Part shown: positions 1 to 6,838 of the stretch, one piece after another
How positions within the stretch are numbered: position 1 is the stretch's first letter
How the letters are laid out: every line of letters starts with the position of its first letter
Assembly: GCF_018255755.1 (NCBI RefSeq)
Contig: NZ_CP073766.1
Span: forward strand, 3,720,001-3,784,000
Origin: Chitinophaga sp. HK235
GTDB lineage: Bacteria; Bacteroidota; Bacteroidia; Chitinophagales; Chitinophagaceae
Length of the DNA stretch: 64,000 nucleotides
Direction of reading: 5' to 3'
The notes under the pieces: model-generated
What the model was told of the DNA's origin: nothing
The model's database searches: none
What the model saw: only the letters and a program-made list of their open reading frames with translations
Program-made: the position numbers and the translations under genes

Positions 1-2
1 AC

Positions 3-392
3 TTTTATTCATATGTACATGATAACAACACACAGATAGACCCATTTGGATTAAAATTAGTCACGGTTTACCACTACACAAGCAAAAAGAATTATAACGC
101 TATTCGGTCTCAAAACCCTATAAAATTTAAAGCCAGTTCTCCGGTTAAAGGGCATCCGAAAGGAGTCTATGTAACACCCAAATCTCCTGAGGTATTATCT
201 CAATCAACAAATGGATTTAAGAAACTAGGTCTTACCGGGGAAAAATCATCTCATTTCTTTGAATTTCAAATTGATGATTCTAAATTAAAGTCTATCAAGG
301 GAGATCGAGGTGAGTTTATTAAATTTATAGAGGGAGACCTTGAAGTACCAAAGGAAAATGTCTTAAGGCATGGAGTTACTCCTTGCAGATAA
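3..392 (+). CDS. C-terminal tip of an Rhs/YD-repeat polymorphic toxin (5' truncated)
   Basis: The reading frame is open from the window edge to the stop at 390-392. It begins with YVHDNNTQIDPFGL, which matches the end of the Rhs core, where the shell is cut before the variable toxin tip. The remaining ~115 residues form the tip. It opens with YHYTSKKNYNAI and continues with a GVYVTPKSPE stretch and SHFFEFQID. This pattern resembles the HYD1-type ADP-ribosyltransferase-like toxin tips (Tox-ART-HYD1) of the Zhang/Iyer polymorphic toxin catalogue; that family call is inferred from motif shape only. Such proteins are delivered to competitor cells and the tip poisons a cytosolic target. The gene is followed directly by a small ORF in the immunity position. 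The start and the whole Rhs repeat shell lie outside the window. Confidence 0.75.
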   Translation, partial: FYSYVHDNNTQIDPFGLKLVTVYHYTSKKNYNAIRSQNPIKFKASSPVKGHPKGVYVTPKSPEVLSQSTNGFKKLGLTGEKSSHFFEFQIDDSKLKSIKGDRGEFIKFIEGDLEVPKENVLRHGVTPCR

Positions 393-403
393 ATTACAAA
401 TTT

Positions 404-745
404 ATGATTACAGGAATAGATTATATTTTATATACCAAAGAAAGTCAAGACGTTTTCATCCAAAAAATGAAAGACTCTCTCACATTCTGGGATAACCCAT
501 ATTATGTAGTAGATAACGAAGATGAAACAACAGACATTTTTGTTTCTAAAGATGAAAAAATGTTCCGGCTTATGGATGAAAAAGGATTTTATACCCTCAG
601 AGGCTCCGGAGAAGGCCCTTTTATGGTAATGTTTAATAGTAAATACTCTTCTGATCGCAATAGAATAACCTTGGTTCTTCCTAAAGAAATTGACAAATCA
701 AAGTTTGCCCAAAAAGTATTTAATTGGATTAAATCTATCCTATAA
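404..745 (+). CDS. Putative immunity protein for the adjacent Rhs toxin (113 aa)
   Basis: A small acidic cytosolic protein begins 11 nt after the toxin stop, where cognate immunity genes normally lie. I start it at the ATG at 404 (MITGIDYILY). An in-frame TTG at 383 would overlap the toxin end and add seven residues, so it remains possible. No signal peptide or membrane segment is visible. The protein has alternating hydrophobic/charged stretches and a conserved-looking GSGEGPFMVMF segment, compatible with a small alpha/beta fold. I do not recognise the family. The immunity role is inferred purely from position after the toxin tip. Confidence 0.6.
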   Translation: MITGIDYILYTKESQDVFIQKMKDSLTFWDNPYYVVDNEDETTDIFVSKDEKMFRLMDEKGFYTLRGSGEGPFMVMFNSKYSSDRNRITLVLPKEIDKSKFAQKVFNWIKSIL

Positions 746-790
746 ATACTGATTCCAGGTAAGCTCCCTATCGGGGCTATTTGCATTGAA

Positions 791-830
791 ATAACTATTA
801 TGCTGGCAGAAGCAATGAATATCTACAATA
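791..830 (+). pseudogene. Remnant of the start of an 85-aa immunity-type gene
   Basis: This 40-nt stretch, including ATG at 800 and the codons for MLAEAMN, matches 2748-2787 almost base for base. The latter is the start of the intact small gene at 2757-3014. After codon 10 the similarity stops. It is a broken duplicate, not a gene. Confidence 0.7.
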
Positions 831-849
831 AAAAAATCCGAAACGCCAA

Positions 850-882
850 GAATATGGCGATGGCGGCGAGCTTTTTTATTGA
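850..882 (+). pseudogene. Remnant of the end of the 311-aa immunity-type gene
   Basis: The last eleven codons of the gene at 1531-2466 (EYGDSGELFY, stop) reappear here as EYGDGGELFY plus stop, with near-identical DNA. Only the 3' tip survives, fused a few bases after the remnant of another gene start. Confidence 0.7.
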
Positions 883-931
883 GTGAAATTGATGCCAAAA
901 TGTAGAACGTCACCCATATAGAGGTACAAAT

Positions 932-1534
932 ATGAAAACCGACAACAAACAGATTGAATATATTCAACAGCAGCTTAAACAGAGAAAGAAGCTAAGCAAG
1001 GAAGAAGTGAACAACCTAGCTAAATTAATCAACCGGGAAGCAGCGGGAGAATATACTAATGTCAGAAAGGAAAATTTTGCCAATCCGGAATACACTCAGG
1101 AAATAATCGCGCTCGCCAACGACCATCCTGAAGATGTCAAAGTACTGCGCGATATCGTTTCCGCAATAGGCTTCATTGCCATTAAATATCAGTTTTACGA
1201 TCAAACCGGCTTCGATTTCCTGATAAGCCATATCAATAACAAAAACAACATTGTTAAAATGGCCATTGCCAAAAACATTTTCCGGTATCCACAGTTCTTA
1301 AAAAGACCAGATTGCTGGGATTATCTGCTAACCATACCATCCATAACACCAGCCAAAGATTCTATGGACTATTTCTATGCAGCTACTCAACTGTATGCAG
1401 ATGATATTCCGGATAAATATCTCCCCAAAGTACTCACTGCGCTGCATAATTGCATCAGGAAAAACAATGAACAGTACGAAATGCCAGAATATACTGCGTT
1501 CGCCGGTGAACTGGAAAAAAAACTCCTGAATTGA
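932..1534 (+). CDS. Immunity-type alpha-helical protein A (200 aa)
   Basis: This soluble protein has no signal peptide. It has an N-terminal charged helix (residues ~1-35), then helical-repeat-like segments and a conserved core around DYLLTIPSITPAKDSMDYFY (residues ~130-150). The core is shared with the fragment at 2470-2681 and, more distantly, with the 200-aa protein at 3043-3645. This makes three relatives in 2.7 kb. The family is not one I can name. An immunity or toxin-neutralising role is inferred from its place downstream of an Rhs toxin and from the tandem, partly broken paralogues typical of such loci. Its stop codon overlaps the TTG start of the next gene, so the two are probably co-translated. 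Confidence 0.6.
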   Translation: MKTDNKQIEYIQQQLKQRKKLSKEEVNNLAKLINREAAGEYTNVRKENFANPEYTQEIIALANDHPEDVKVLRDIVSAIGFIAIKYQFYDQTGFDFLISHINNKNNIVKMAIAKNIFRYPQFLKRPDCWDYLLTIPSITPAKDSMDYFYAATQLYADDIPDKYLPKVLTALHNCIRKNNEQYEMPEYTAFAGELEKKLLN

Positions 1535-2466
1535 CAACCTCCAACAAGACCATCGCGAAAATAATTAATCATCACAGATATACTGATGCTTTTGACGTGC
1601 AGCAGTCCAATGATGATTTTATGGAAGGCTATGTGTTTTCCTATAAAAACTTCAAAAAAAACAAATATGATTTTGGCCTGTTTATCGGTGTGCTAACCAA
1701 TGTCATGTCCAATGACTCCCATCATATTGCCGCAAAAAAGCTGCTCTTTCAGGGTAATCCCATTTGCTGGAAGTACATGGAGCGGACAACCCTTTTCTTT
1801 ACCATGTCTCAAATGGCTGACGAATATATCGATCATATCCGCGATGAGTTTCAATATGCGCTATATATGGAAAGAAACGACCTGCTGGAAATATTGATCG
1901 GAAAATCTGTAGACTATCTCAACATGAATGAGTACCAAACCAGCAGGGAACATAAAACACAAAAGGTTTATCCCAGTACCCAACTGCTGCATTTTCTAGT
2001 GGAAAAATGGCTGGGACACAACCCTGTTAAAAAAAGAGTGCTTGCCTTCGGGAAAGAAGGATATGGTATCTATCAAAACCTGATTGATCATTGGGATGAC
2101 TATAGCAATCTTCCAGCCACCTACTGGAATGAATTGTGTGATCATCATCTGAACAGCGTAGGCATACAGCGCGGAGAAAAATGGGAATACGAGGAGTTTC
2201 TGGGCGCCGGATTAATTCCGATGGAGTTTATCAACCTGTTTAAGGTGCGGCGAAAACTAGGTCTGGATGTACCAGTTATCAGCCATCCCCTTTTTGATAC
2301 CCCTATGGCCGTTGAACCTCAGATTCCTACCGGTTATGACGAGCGTTTTGATGTTAAATATCAACTGATCATGCAGACAGCGAAAACACAGAAACAATAT
2401 ACTTACACAGATATAGAACATTTCATACGCCAGGAATATGGCGATAGTGGCGAGCTTTTTTACTAA
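1531..2466 (+). CDS. Immunity-type protein B (311 aa), TTG start
   Basis: This large soluble protein is rich in aromatic and charged residues. No signal peptide, membrane segment or recognised catalytic motif is visible, and I do not know the family. The start is chosen as TTG at 1531, overlapping the TGA of the upstream gene. The alternative ATG at 1621 would drop 30 residues. The TTG choice is supported by a second copy of the same N-terminus at 2683-2751: TTSNKTI and HRYTD are kept with mainly silent or conservative changes, so this stretch was under protein-level selection. The C-terminus EYGDSGELFY is also duplicated, at 850-882. The gene probably forms a translationally coupled pair with protein A. 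Confidence 0.6.
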   Translation: MTTSNKTIAKIINHHRYTDAFDVQQSNDDFMEGYVFSYKNFKKNKYDFGLFIGVLTNVMSNDSHHIAAKKLLFQGNPICWKYMERTTLFFTMSQMADEYIDHIRDEFQYALYMERNDLLEILIGKSVDYLNMNEYQTSREHKTQKVYPSTQLLHFLVEKWLGHNPVKKRVLAFGKEGYGIYQNLIDHWDDYSNLPATYWNELCDHHLNSVGIQRGEKWEYEEFLGAGLIPMEFINLFKVRRKLGLDVPVISHPLFDTPMAVEPQIPTGYDERFDVKYQLIMQTAKTQKQYTYTDIEHFIRQEYGDSGELFY

Positions 2467-2469
2467 GCC

Positions 2470-2681
2470 GGGATTATTTGCTAACCATACCATCCATAAC
2501 ACCAGCCAGAGATTGTATGGACTATTTCTATGCAGCCTGTCAATTGTATTCAGATGATATTCCGGATAAATACCTGCCCAAAGTACTTACTACGCTGCAT
2601 GATTACACCAGGAAAAACAGTATGCAGTATGAAGTGACAGAATATACTGCTTTCGCCGGGGAATTGGAAAAAAGCTCTTAA
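2470..2681 (+). pseudogene. 5'-truncated second copy of immunity-type gene A
   Basis: From DYLLTIPSITPA to the stop this segment matches the C-terminal ~74 residues of the gene at 932-1534, with a slightly altered tail (ELEKSS, stop). The first ~126 codons are missing. The junction lies a few bases after the stop of gene B. Internal TTG codons could start a 67-residue product, but the truncated architecture argues for a decaying duplicate. Confidence 0.7.
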
Positions 2682-2682
2682 T

Positions 2683-2751
2683 TTGACAACATCCAACAAA
2701 ACCATCCGGAAAATAATCGATCGTCACAGATATACTGACACTTTAAAATAG
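2683..2751 (+). pseudogene. 3'-truncated second copy of immunity-type gene B
   Basis: TTG followed by TTSNKTI, then KII and HRYTD, repeats the first ~20 codons of the gene at 1531. A stop at 2749-2751 and loss of similarity follow. With the fragment before it, this repeats the A-B gene order in collapsed form. Confidence 0.7.
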
Positions 2752-2756
2752 CTATT

Positions 2757-3014
2757 ATGTTAGCAGAAGCAATGAATACCTATAATATTGCATTGTATAC
2801 AATCAAAGAAAAAGGTTACATTATAAAATTAGAGTTGGATGAAGCGAAAGAAGAAATTATTTCATGGCTTGCAATGAAAGGAGACATGTCCATTTCTGCA
2901 TTTAACCCCTTGTCTTTATTAGCATTAGTCGTCGTAAATGAACAATATGGAAAGAATTGGAAATATATAAAAACAGGGGACTTATATGATGAAATATTAG
3001 ACCAGGATTATTGA
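2757..3014 (+). CDS. Small hypothetical protein in the immunity cluster (85 aa)
   Basis: This compact ORF starts at ATG 2757 right after the collapsed A'-B' copies. It has an N-terminal amphipathic helix (MLAEAMNTYN...), a charged middle, a short hydrophobic run (LSLLALVVV, residues ~52-60) and an acidic C-terminus ending DEILDQDY. It has no signal peptide and I do not recognise the family. A fragment of its start is found again at 791-830, so it belongs to the material being duplicated and lost in this locus. It could be a complete small immunity protein or the surviving end of a larger one. Confidence 0.5.
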   Translation: MLAEAMNTYNIALYTIKEKGYIIKLELDEAKEEIISWLAMKGDMSISAFNPLSLLALVVVNEQYGKNWKYIKTGDLYDEILDQDY

Positions 3015-3042
3015 TTTCTACAAGAAGAGTACAATTCTAGCC

Positions 3043-3645
3043 ATGAAGTTAAAAACAGACGCTTTATACTCGCTGAAAGACAAACTGCTCAACTGGCAGG
3101 ACTTTTCTGAACAGGAACTGGAGACATACATCCGCGAATTTGAAAAAATACCACGAGATGAAGTATCGACCTTTTATACACCAGTATTATCCGACAGCCA
3201 GCTGGGAGCCACACTGGTAGCTATTGGGCAACAGTTCCTGACCAACGATAAACTGCAGATCCTCATCATTTCAGCCTTAGGCAATATGGTATGGCGGTAT
3301 AGATTAACACCCACTGATGCCATGTTTGATTTTCTGGTAGCTGCTACCGGTAATAAAAAAGCGAACTTCTATGCAGCCCTGCATATGCCTGTTTTCCCGC
3401 AGTATCAGTCGTGGGGCAAAAAATGGGAATATCTGCTGTCTGTTCCGGACATCGCACCAAAGAAAAAATCTTTTGTTGTTTTCTATGACACTGTAAAACA
3501 GCAGCTGAAACAACATGATACGATGCCATTGGAAGTAAAACAGGCTATCATCAAAAAAATTCAGTTCCGGTTGGAGGATGTGGAGTTGCATCCCTATTTG
3601 AAGGAGGAATATCTGGCCACTTTGCACGCGGTGGTTAACCAATAA
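3043..3645 (+). CDS. Immunity-type alpha-helical protein C (200 aa), distant paralogue of A
   Basis: It has the same length as protein A (200 aa) and the same core layout. FDFLVAATGNKK aligns with FDFLISHINNKN, and WEYLLSVPDIAPKKKSFVVFY aligns with WDYLLTIPSITPAKDSMDYFY, at low overall identity. It is soluble and helical with no signal peptide. It is the last gene of the toxin/immunity block; a terminator-like hairpin follows and the ilv operon converges on it. The function is inferred from context only. It may protect against a different toxin tip than protein A. Confidence 0.6.
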   Translation: MKLKTDALYSLKDKLLNWQDFSEQELETYIREFEKIPRDEVSTFYTPVLSDSQLGATLVAIGQQFLTNDKLQILIISALGNMVWRYRLTPTDAMFDFLVAATGNKKANFYAALHMPVFPQYQSWGKKWEYLLSVPDIAPKKKSFVVFYDTVKQQLKQHDTMPLEVKQAIIKKIQFRLEDVELHPYLKEEYLATLHAVVNQ

Positions 3646-3676
3646 AAAAGCCCGCTCATAAAAATGATCAGGCTTG
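3644..3676 (-). terminator. Terminator after ilvA
   Basis: The arms AAGCC (3648-3652) and GGCTT (3671-3675) enclose a second partial stem TCAT/ATGA. On the minus strand a run of six T follows. It can end the ilv operon and, read the other way, the immunity cluster. Confidence 0.6.
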
Positions 3677-3707
3677 TATTACTCTTAAAACAACTATTTG
3701 TCAAACG

Positions 3708-4967
3708 TTAAACCAGATAACCAAACAGGTTATCGTCTTTATTCAGTTCGGTGAACTGAAAATTATATTTCCGGAAATTGGCGATGAGGGTATCATAATC
3801 CTCTCTGCACTTCAGTTCTATACCTACGAGTGCGGGGCCTGTTTCCTTATTGTGTTTCTGAATAAATTCGAAGCGGGTGATATCATCATTGGGCCCGAGA
3901 ATATGGTTCAGGAATTCTCTGAGTGCACCAGGACGTTGTGCAAAACGTACAATAAAGTAATGCTTGAGTCCTTCGTAGAGCAGGGAACGTTCTTTTATTT
4001 CCTGCATACGGTCGATATCGTTGTTGCTGCCGCTGATGATGCAGACTACTTTCTTTCCTTTGATTTCTTCCACAAAATCCTGGAGGGCAGTGATAGAGAG
4101 GGCGCCGGCGGGTTCTACCACGATGGCGTCTTCATTGTATAATTTCAGGATGGTAGAGCATACCATACCTTCCGGTACGGGGTGCATCTGGTCCAGCACT
4201 TCCCGGCAGATCTCGTAGTTGAGGGTACCTACTCTTTTTACAGCTGCACCATCAACAAAACGTTCAATTTCCTGGAGGGTAACAGGGCCGCCGTTTTCGA
4301 GGGCACGTTGCATGGAAGCAGCTCCTTCGGGTTCCACGCCGATGATGCGGGTTTTGGGGCTATAGGTCCTGAAGTAGGTGCCTACGCCTGCGGCAAGGCC
4401 GCCACCGCCTACAGGTACAAAGAGATAGTCGATATTGGTTTGATCTTCCAGAATTTCTACTGCCACGGTTCCCTGGCCTTCGATGATTTTAGCGTTGTCG
4501 AAGGGAGGGATGAAAGTCATGCCGCTGGTTGCAGTGAAAGCCTGGGCTTCAGCAGAGCAATCATCGAAGGTATCGCCGATCAGGCGTATTTCGATGTTGT
4601 CGCCGCCGAACATATTCACCTGATTTACTTTTTGCTTTGGTGTGATGATGGGCATAAAAACCACGCCTTTGATATTTAAGGCTTTACAGGCATAAGCAAA
4701 GCCCTGTGCGTGATTTCCGGCGCTGGCGCAGGTTACGCCTTTTGCCAGCAGATCGGCAGGCAGGCTGCTGATCAGGTTGTAGGCTCCGCGCAGTTTATAG
4801 GAGCGTACAATCTGCATATCCTCTCTTTTCAGATATACATCACAGTTATAGCGGCGGGAAAGAGTAGCGCTATAAGTCAACGGAGTGCGATTAACCACGG
4901 GCTTCAATTTCACCGATGCATCGAGGATATTGAGCGGGTTAACGCCAGCTATTAGATTAGAGGACAT
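3708..4967 (-). CDS. ilvA: Threonine ammonia-lyase (threonine dehydratase), biosynthetic
   Basis: This cytosolic PLP enzyme converts threonine to 2-oxobutanoate, the first committed step to isoleucine. At 419 aa it is the shorter form with one C-terminal ACT-like regulatory domain. The PLP lysine is K58 in SYKLRGAYN. The phosphate-binding glycine loop is VGGGGLAAG (~residue 185). SAGNHAQGFA marks the substrate-binding loop. The ACT-like domain covers ~residues 335-419 (starting near YFIVRFAQRPGALREF), the site of Ile/Val control in this family. It is the last gene of the ilv operon and is separated from ilvC by a 93-nt gap holding a strong 20-bp inverted repeat. Confidence 0.95.
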   Translation of the reverse strand: MSSNLIAGVNPLNILDASVKLKPVVNRTPLTYSATLSRRYNCDVYLKREDMQIVRSYKLRGAYNLISSLPADLLAKGVTCASAGNHAQGFAYACKALNIKGVVFMPIITPKQKVNQVNMFGGDNIEIRLIGDTFDDCSAEAQAFTATSGMTFIPPFDNAKIIEGQGTVAVEILEDQTNIDYLFVPVGGGGLAAGVGTYFRTYSPKTRIIGVEPEGAASMQRALENGGPVTLQEIERFVDGAAVKRVGTLNYEICREVLDQMHPVPEGMVCSTILKLYNEDAIVVEPAGALSITALQDFVEEIKGKKVVCIISGSNNDIDRMQEIKERSLLYEGLKHYFIVRFAQRPGALREFLNHILGPNDDITRFEFIQKHNKETGPALVGIELKCREDYDTLIANFRKYNFQFTELNKDDNLFGYLV

Positions 4968-4982
4968 ATCAAATCATTTGGA

Positions 4983-5052
4983 GATTTGGTTATTTGATTA
5001 TTTAATCATTGACAGAATCCGGTCAATAACCTAATAATCAAATAACCAAATC
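4983..5052. repeat. Perfect 20-bp inverted repeat between ilvC and ilvA
   Basis: Arms 4983-5002 and 5033-5052 are exact reverse complements, made of ATTTG/TTATT words. The 30-nt loop contains a further ATTGAC/GTCAAT pair. There is no T-run, so it is not a classical terminator. It may modulate ilvA expression or mRNA stability, or may be a member of an AT-rich intergenic repeat family seen elsewhere in the window. Confidence 0.85.
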
Positions 5053-5060
5053 ATAAAATA

Positions 5061-6104
5061 TTATGCATTAGGTCTGAGCTTGCGAACAGCAGCACCAGCC
5101 TGCCACATTTCGCTTTCGCGCAGTTCTTTCAGTTCTTCGTTCAGTTTCTCGCGATAGTCAGGAGTACTGTTGGAAGCGATAGAACGGGCAGCTTCTTTAC
5201 CGGCGGCAACGCTGGCATACAGCTCGTCAAATACAGGCTGGGTAGCGTCTTTAAATTTCTTCCACCAGTCGAGAGCACCACGTTGTGCAGTAGTGGAGCA
5301 GTTAGCGTACATCCAGTCCATACCGTTTTCAGCAACGAGCGGCATCAGTGACTGAGTCAGCTCTTCTACAGTTTCGTTGAATGCTTCAGAAGGGGAGTGA
5401 CCATTTCTGCGCAGTGTTTCGTATTGAGCAGCGAAGATACCCTGGATACAACCCATCAGTGAACCACGTTCGCCGGTGAGGTCGGAGAATACTTCTTTTT
5501 TGAAATCTGTTTCGAACAGGTAACCGGAGCCTACGCCGATACCCAGTGCTACTGCGCGTTCTTTAGCGCGGCCGGTAGCATCCTGGAAGATAGCGAAGCT
5601 GGAGTTCAGACCCTGACCAGCCAGGAACAGGCGGCGCAGAGAAGTACCGGAACCTTTGGGAGCTACCAGGATTACGTCTACATCAGCAGGAGGAATGATG
5701 CCAGTCTGCTCTTTATAGGTAATACCAAATCCATGGGAGAAGTACAGTGCTTTACCAGGAGTCAGGTGCTGTTTCAGTGTAGGCCACAGGGTGATCTGAC
5801 CTGCATCAGACAACAGGAACTGAATGATAGTACCTTTAGCAGCAGCTTCTTCGATATCGAATAAAGTTTCGCCCGGAACCCAGCCATCAGCTACCGCTTT
5901 ATCCCAGGTTTTGGAATTTTTACGTTGACCAACGATAACATTGAAGCCGTTATCTTTCAGGTTCAGTGCCTGGCCGGGGCCTTGTACACCATAGCCGATA
6001 ACTGCGATCACTTCGTTTTTCAGGACTTCCCTTGCTTTTTCCATTGGGAACTCTTCCCTGGTTACTACTTCTTCGAGTACACCTCCAAAATTGATGGTTG
6101 CCAT
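5061..6104 (-). CDS. ilvC: Ketol-acid reductoisomerase
   Basis: This NADPH-dependent cytosolic enzyme isomerises and reduces acetolactate or acetohydroxybutyrate in valine/isoleucine synthesis. The dinucleotide fold shows GYGVQG at residues 37-42 followed by a Q-R-K stretch (GQRKNSKTW, ~59-67), the position that reads the NADP phosphate. APKGSGTSLRRL and FSDLTGERGSLMG (metal ligand region) are typical of the family. The 347-residue length is usual for the class I enzyme. The start MATINFGG is the only good one. It lies between ilvN (95 nt upstream) and ilvA in the operon. Confidence 0.95.
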   Translation of the reverse strand: MATINFGGVLEEVVTREEFPMEKAREVLKNEVIAVIGYGVQGPGQALNLKDNGFNVIVGQRKNSKTWDKAVADGWVPGETLFDIEEAAAKGTIIQFLLSDAGQITLWPTLKQHLTPGKALYFSHGFGITYKEQTGIIPPADVDVILVAPKGSGTSLRRLFLAGQGLNSSFAIFQDATGRAKERAVALGIGVGSGYLFETDFKKEVFSDLTGERGSLMGCIQGIFAAQYETLRRNGHSPSEAFNETVEELTQSLMPLVAENGMDWMYANCSTTAQRGALDWWKKFKDATQPVFDELYASVAAGKEAARSIASNSTPDYREKLNEELKELRESEMWQAGAAVRKLRPNA

Positions 6105-6113
6105 GTTTTGTGT

Positions 6114-6152
6114 TTTTAGCTTTTAGCTACTAGCCATTAGCTATTAGCTGTA
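6114..6152. repeat. Tandem TTAGCT/TAGCTA word repeat upstream of ilvC
   Basis: The words TTTTAGC, TTTTAGCTA, ATTAGCTATTAGCTG recur in this gap. The same words form the hairpin between ilvE and ilvD at 10431-10465. Confidence 0.5.
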
Positions 6153-6199
6153 AATTTTAAGTAAATGAATAAAGGCTTATTAATGTTTGCAGCAGCTGG

Positions 6200-6730
6200 T
6201 TATGATTCCGGTACTGCCTGCAGTTCTTTCAGATGTTCGTGGAAGCGGCGGCTCCATTTGACGATCGCGACTCTTCCGCTTTTGGAATATTCGATCAGAC
6301 CATAGGGTTCCAGCTTTTTGATGAAGTCTGTCAGCTCCTGCTGGTGGCCGGTTTTCTCGATCACGAAATAGTCTGCCGTGATGGTCAGGATACGTGCCTG
6401 ATTTTCACGGATCAGTCTTTCGATATCGCCGGTATCCAGTGACCGTGTAGAAATTTTATACAATGCCAGTTCCTGGTACACCACTTCCTCCTCCTCGTGT
6501 ACAAAGGCACGGTGAATTTCAATCAGTCTTTCAATCTGACCAACCACCTTATCCAGTTTCTCACGTGTAGACATCACCGTTATAATGAACTTATACACGC
6601 CAGGAATCTCGGTTTCAGCAGTGGTAAGACTGGTGATATTGATCCCTCTGCGGGTAAAGATTATGGTGATACGGTTGGTGATACCAATACGGTCTTCCGT
6701 ATAAACCGTAACTGTATATTCTTTTTGCAT
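6200..6730 (-). CDS. ilvN: Acetolactate synthase small (regulatory) subunit
   Basis: This is the regulatory partner of IlvB, giving feedback control by valine. I start it at ATG 6730 (MQKEYTVTVYTEDRIG, 176 aa). An in-frame start at 6793 would add 21 residues (MPLPLDPLQAG...) that are proline/glycine rich and unlike the family. The N-terminal ACT domain (~residues 3-75) has the typical TVTVYTEDRIGITNRI and the ITSLTTAETEIPG valine-site region. The C-terminal domain follows to ~165. It lies 108 nt downstream of ilvB and is translated separately from it. Confidence 0.92.
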   Translation of the reverse strand: MQKEYTVTVYTEDRIGITNRITIIFTRRGINITSLTTAETEIPGVYKFIITVMSTREKLDKVVGQIERLIEIHRAFVHEEEEVVYQELALYKISTRSLDTGDIERLIRENQARILTITADYFVIEKTGHQQELTDFIKKLEPYGLIEYSKSGRVAIVKWSRRFHEHLKELQAVPES

Positions 6731-6838
6731 AAAAACAGCTTGGGCGTCCCCTCCCTCGAATCCTGCTTGCAGCGGGTCCAAAGGGAGAGGCATGTCTTAT
6801 AAAAAAATTAATTGCTTGTCTGTTATAATCTGATGGTA

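Noticed and set aside
2478..2681. A 67-residue protein as an intact small gene
   Set aside because: It is the exact C-terminal part of immunity-type protein A with the first two thirds missing, next to another broken copy.
1..3645. Prophage or integrative element at the left edge
   Set aside because: No integrase, structural phage gene, tRNA or att-like direct repeat is visible; Rhs toxin and immunity content explains the region.
4983..5052. Reading the ilvC-ilvA hairpin as a transcription terminator
   Set aside because: No T-run follows the stem on the operon strand, and ilvA would be left without a visible promoter.
6731..6793. 21-residue N-terminal extension of ilvN
   Set aside because: The sequence is Pro/Gly rich and unlike the ACT domain start; MQKEYTVTVY at 6730 is the typical beginning.
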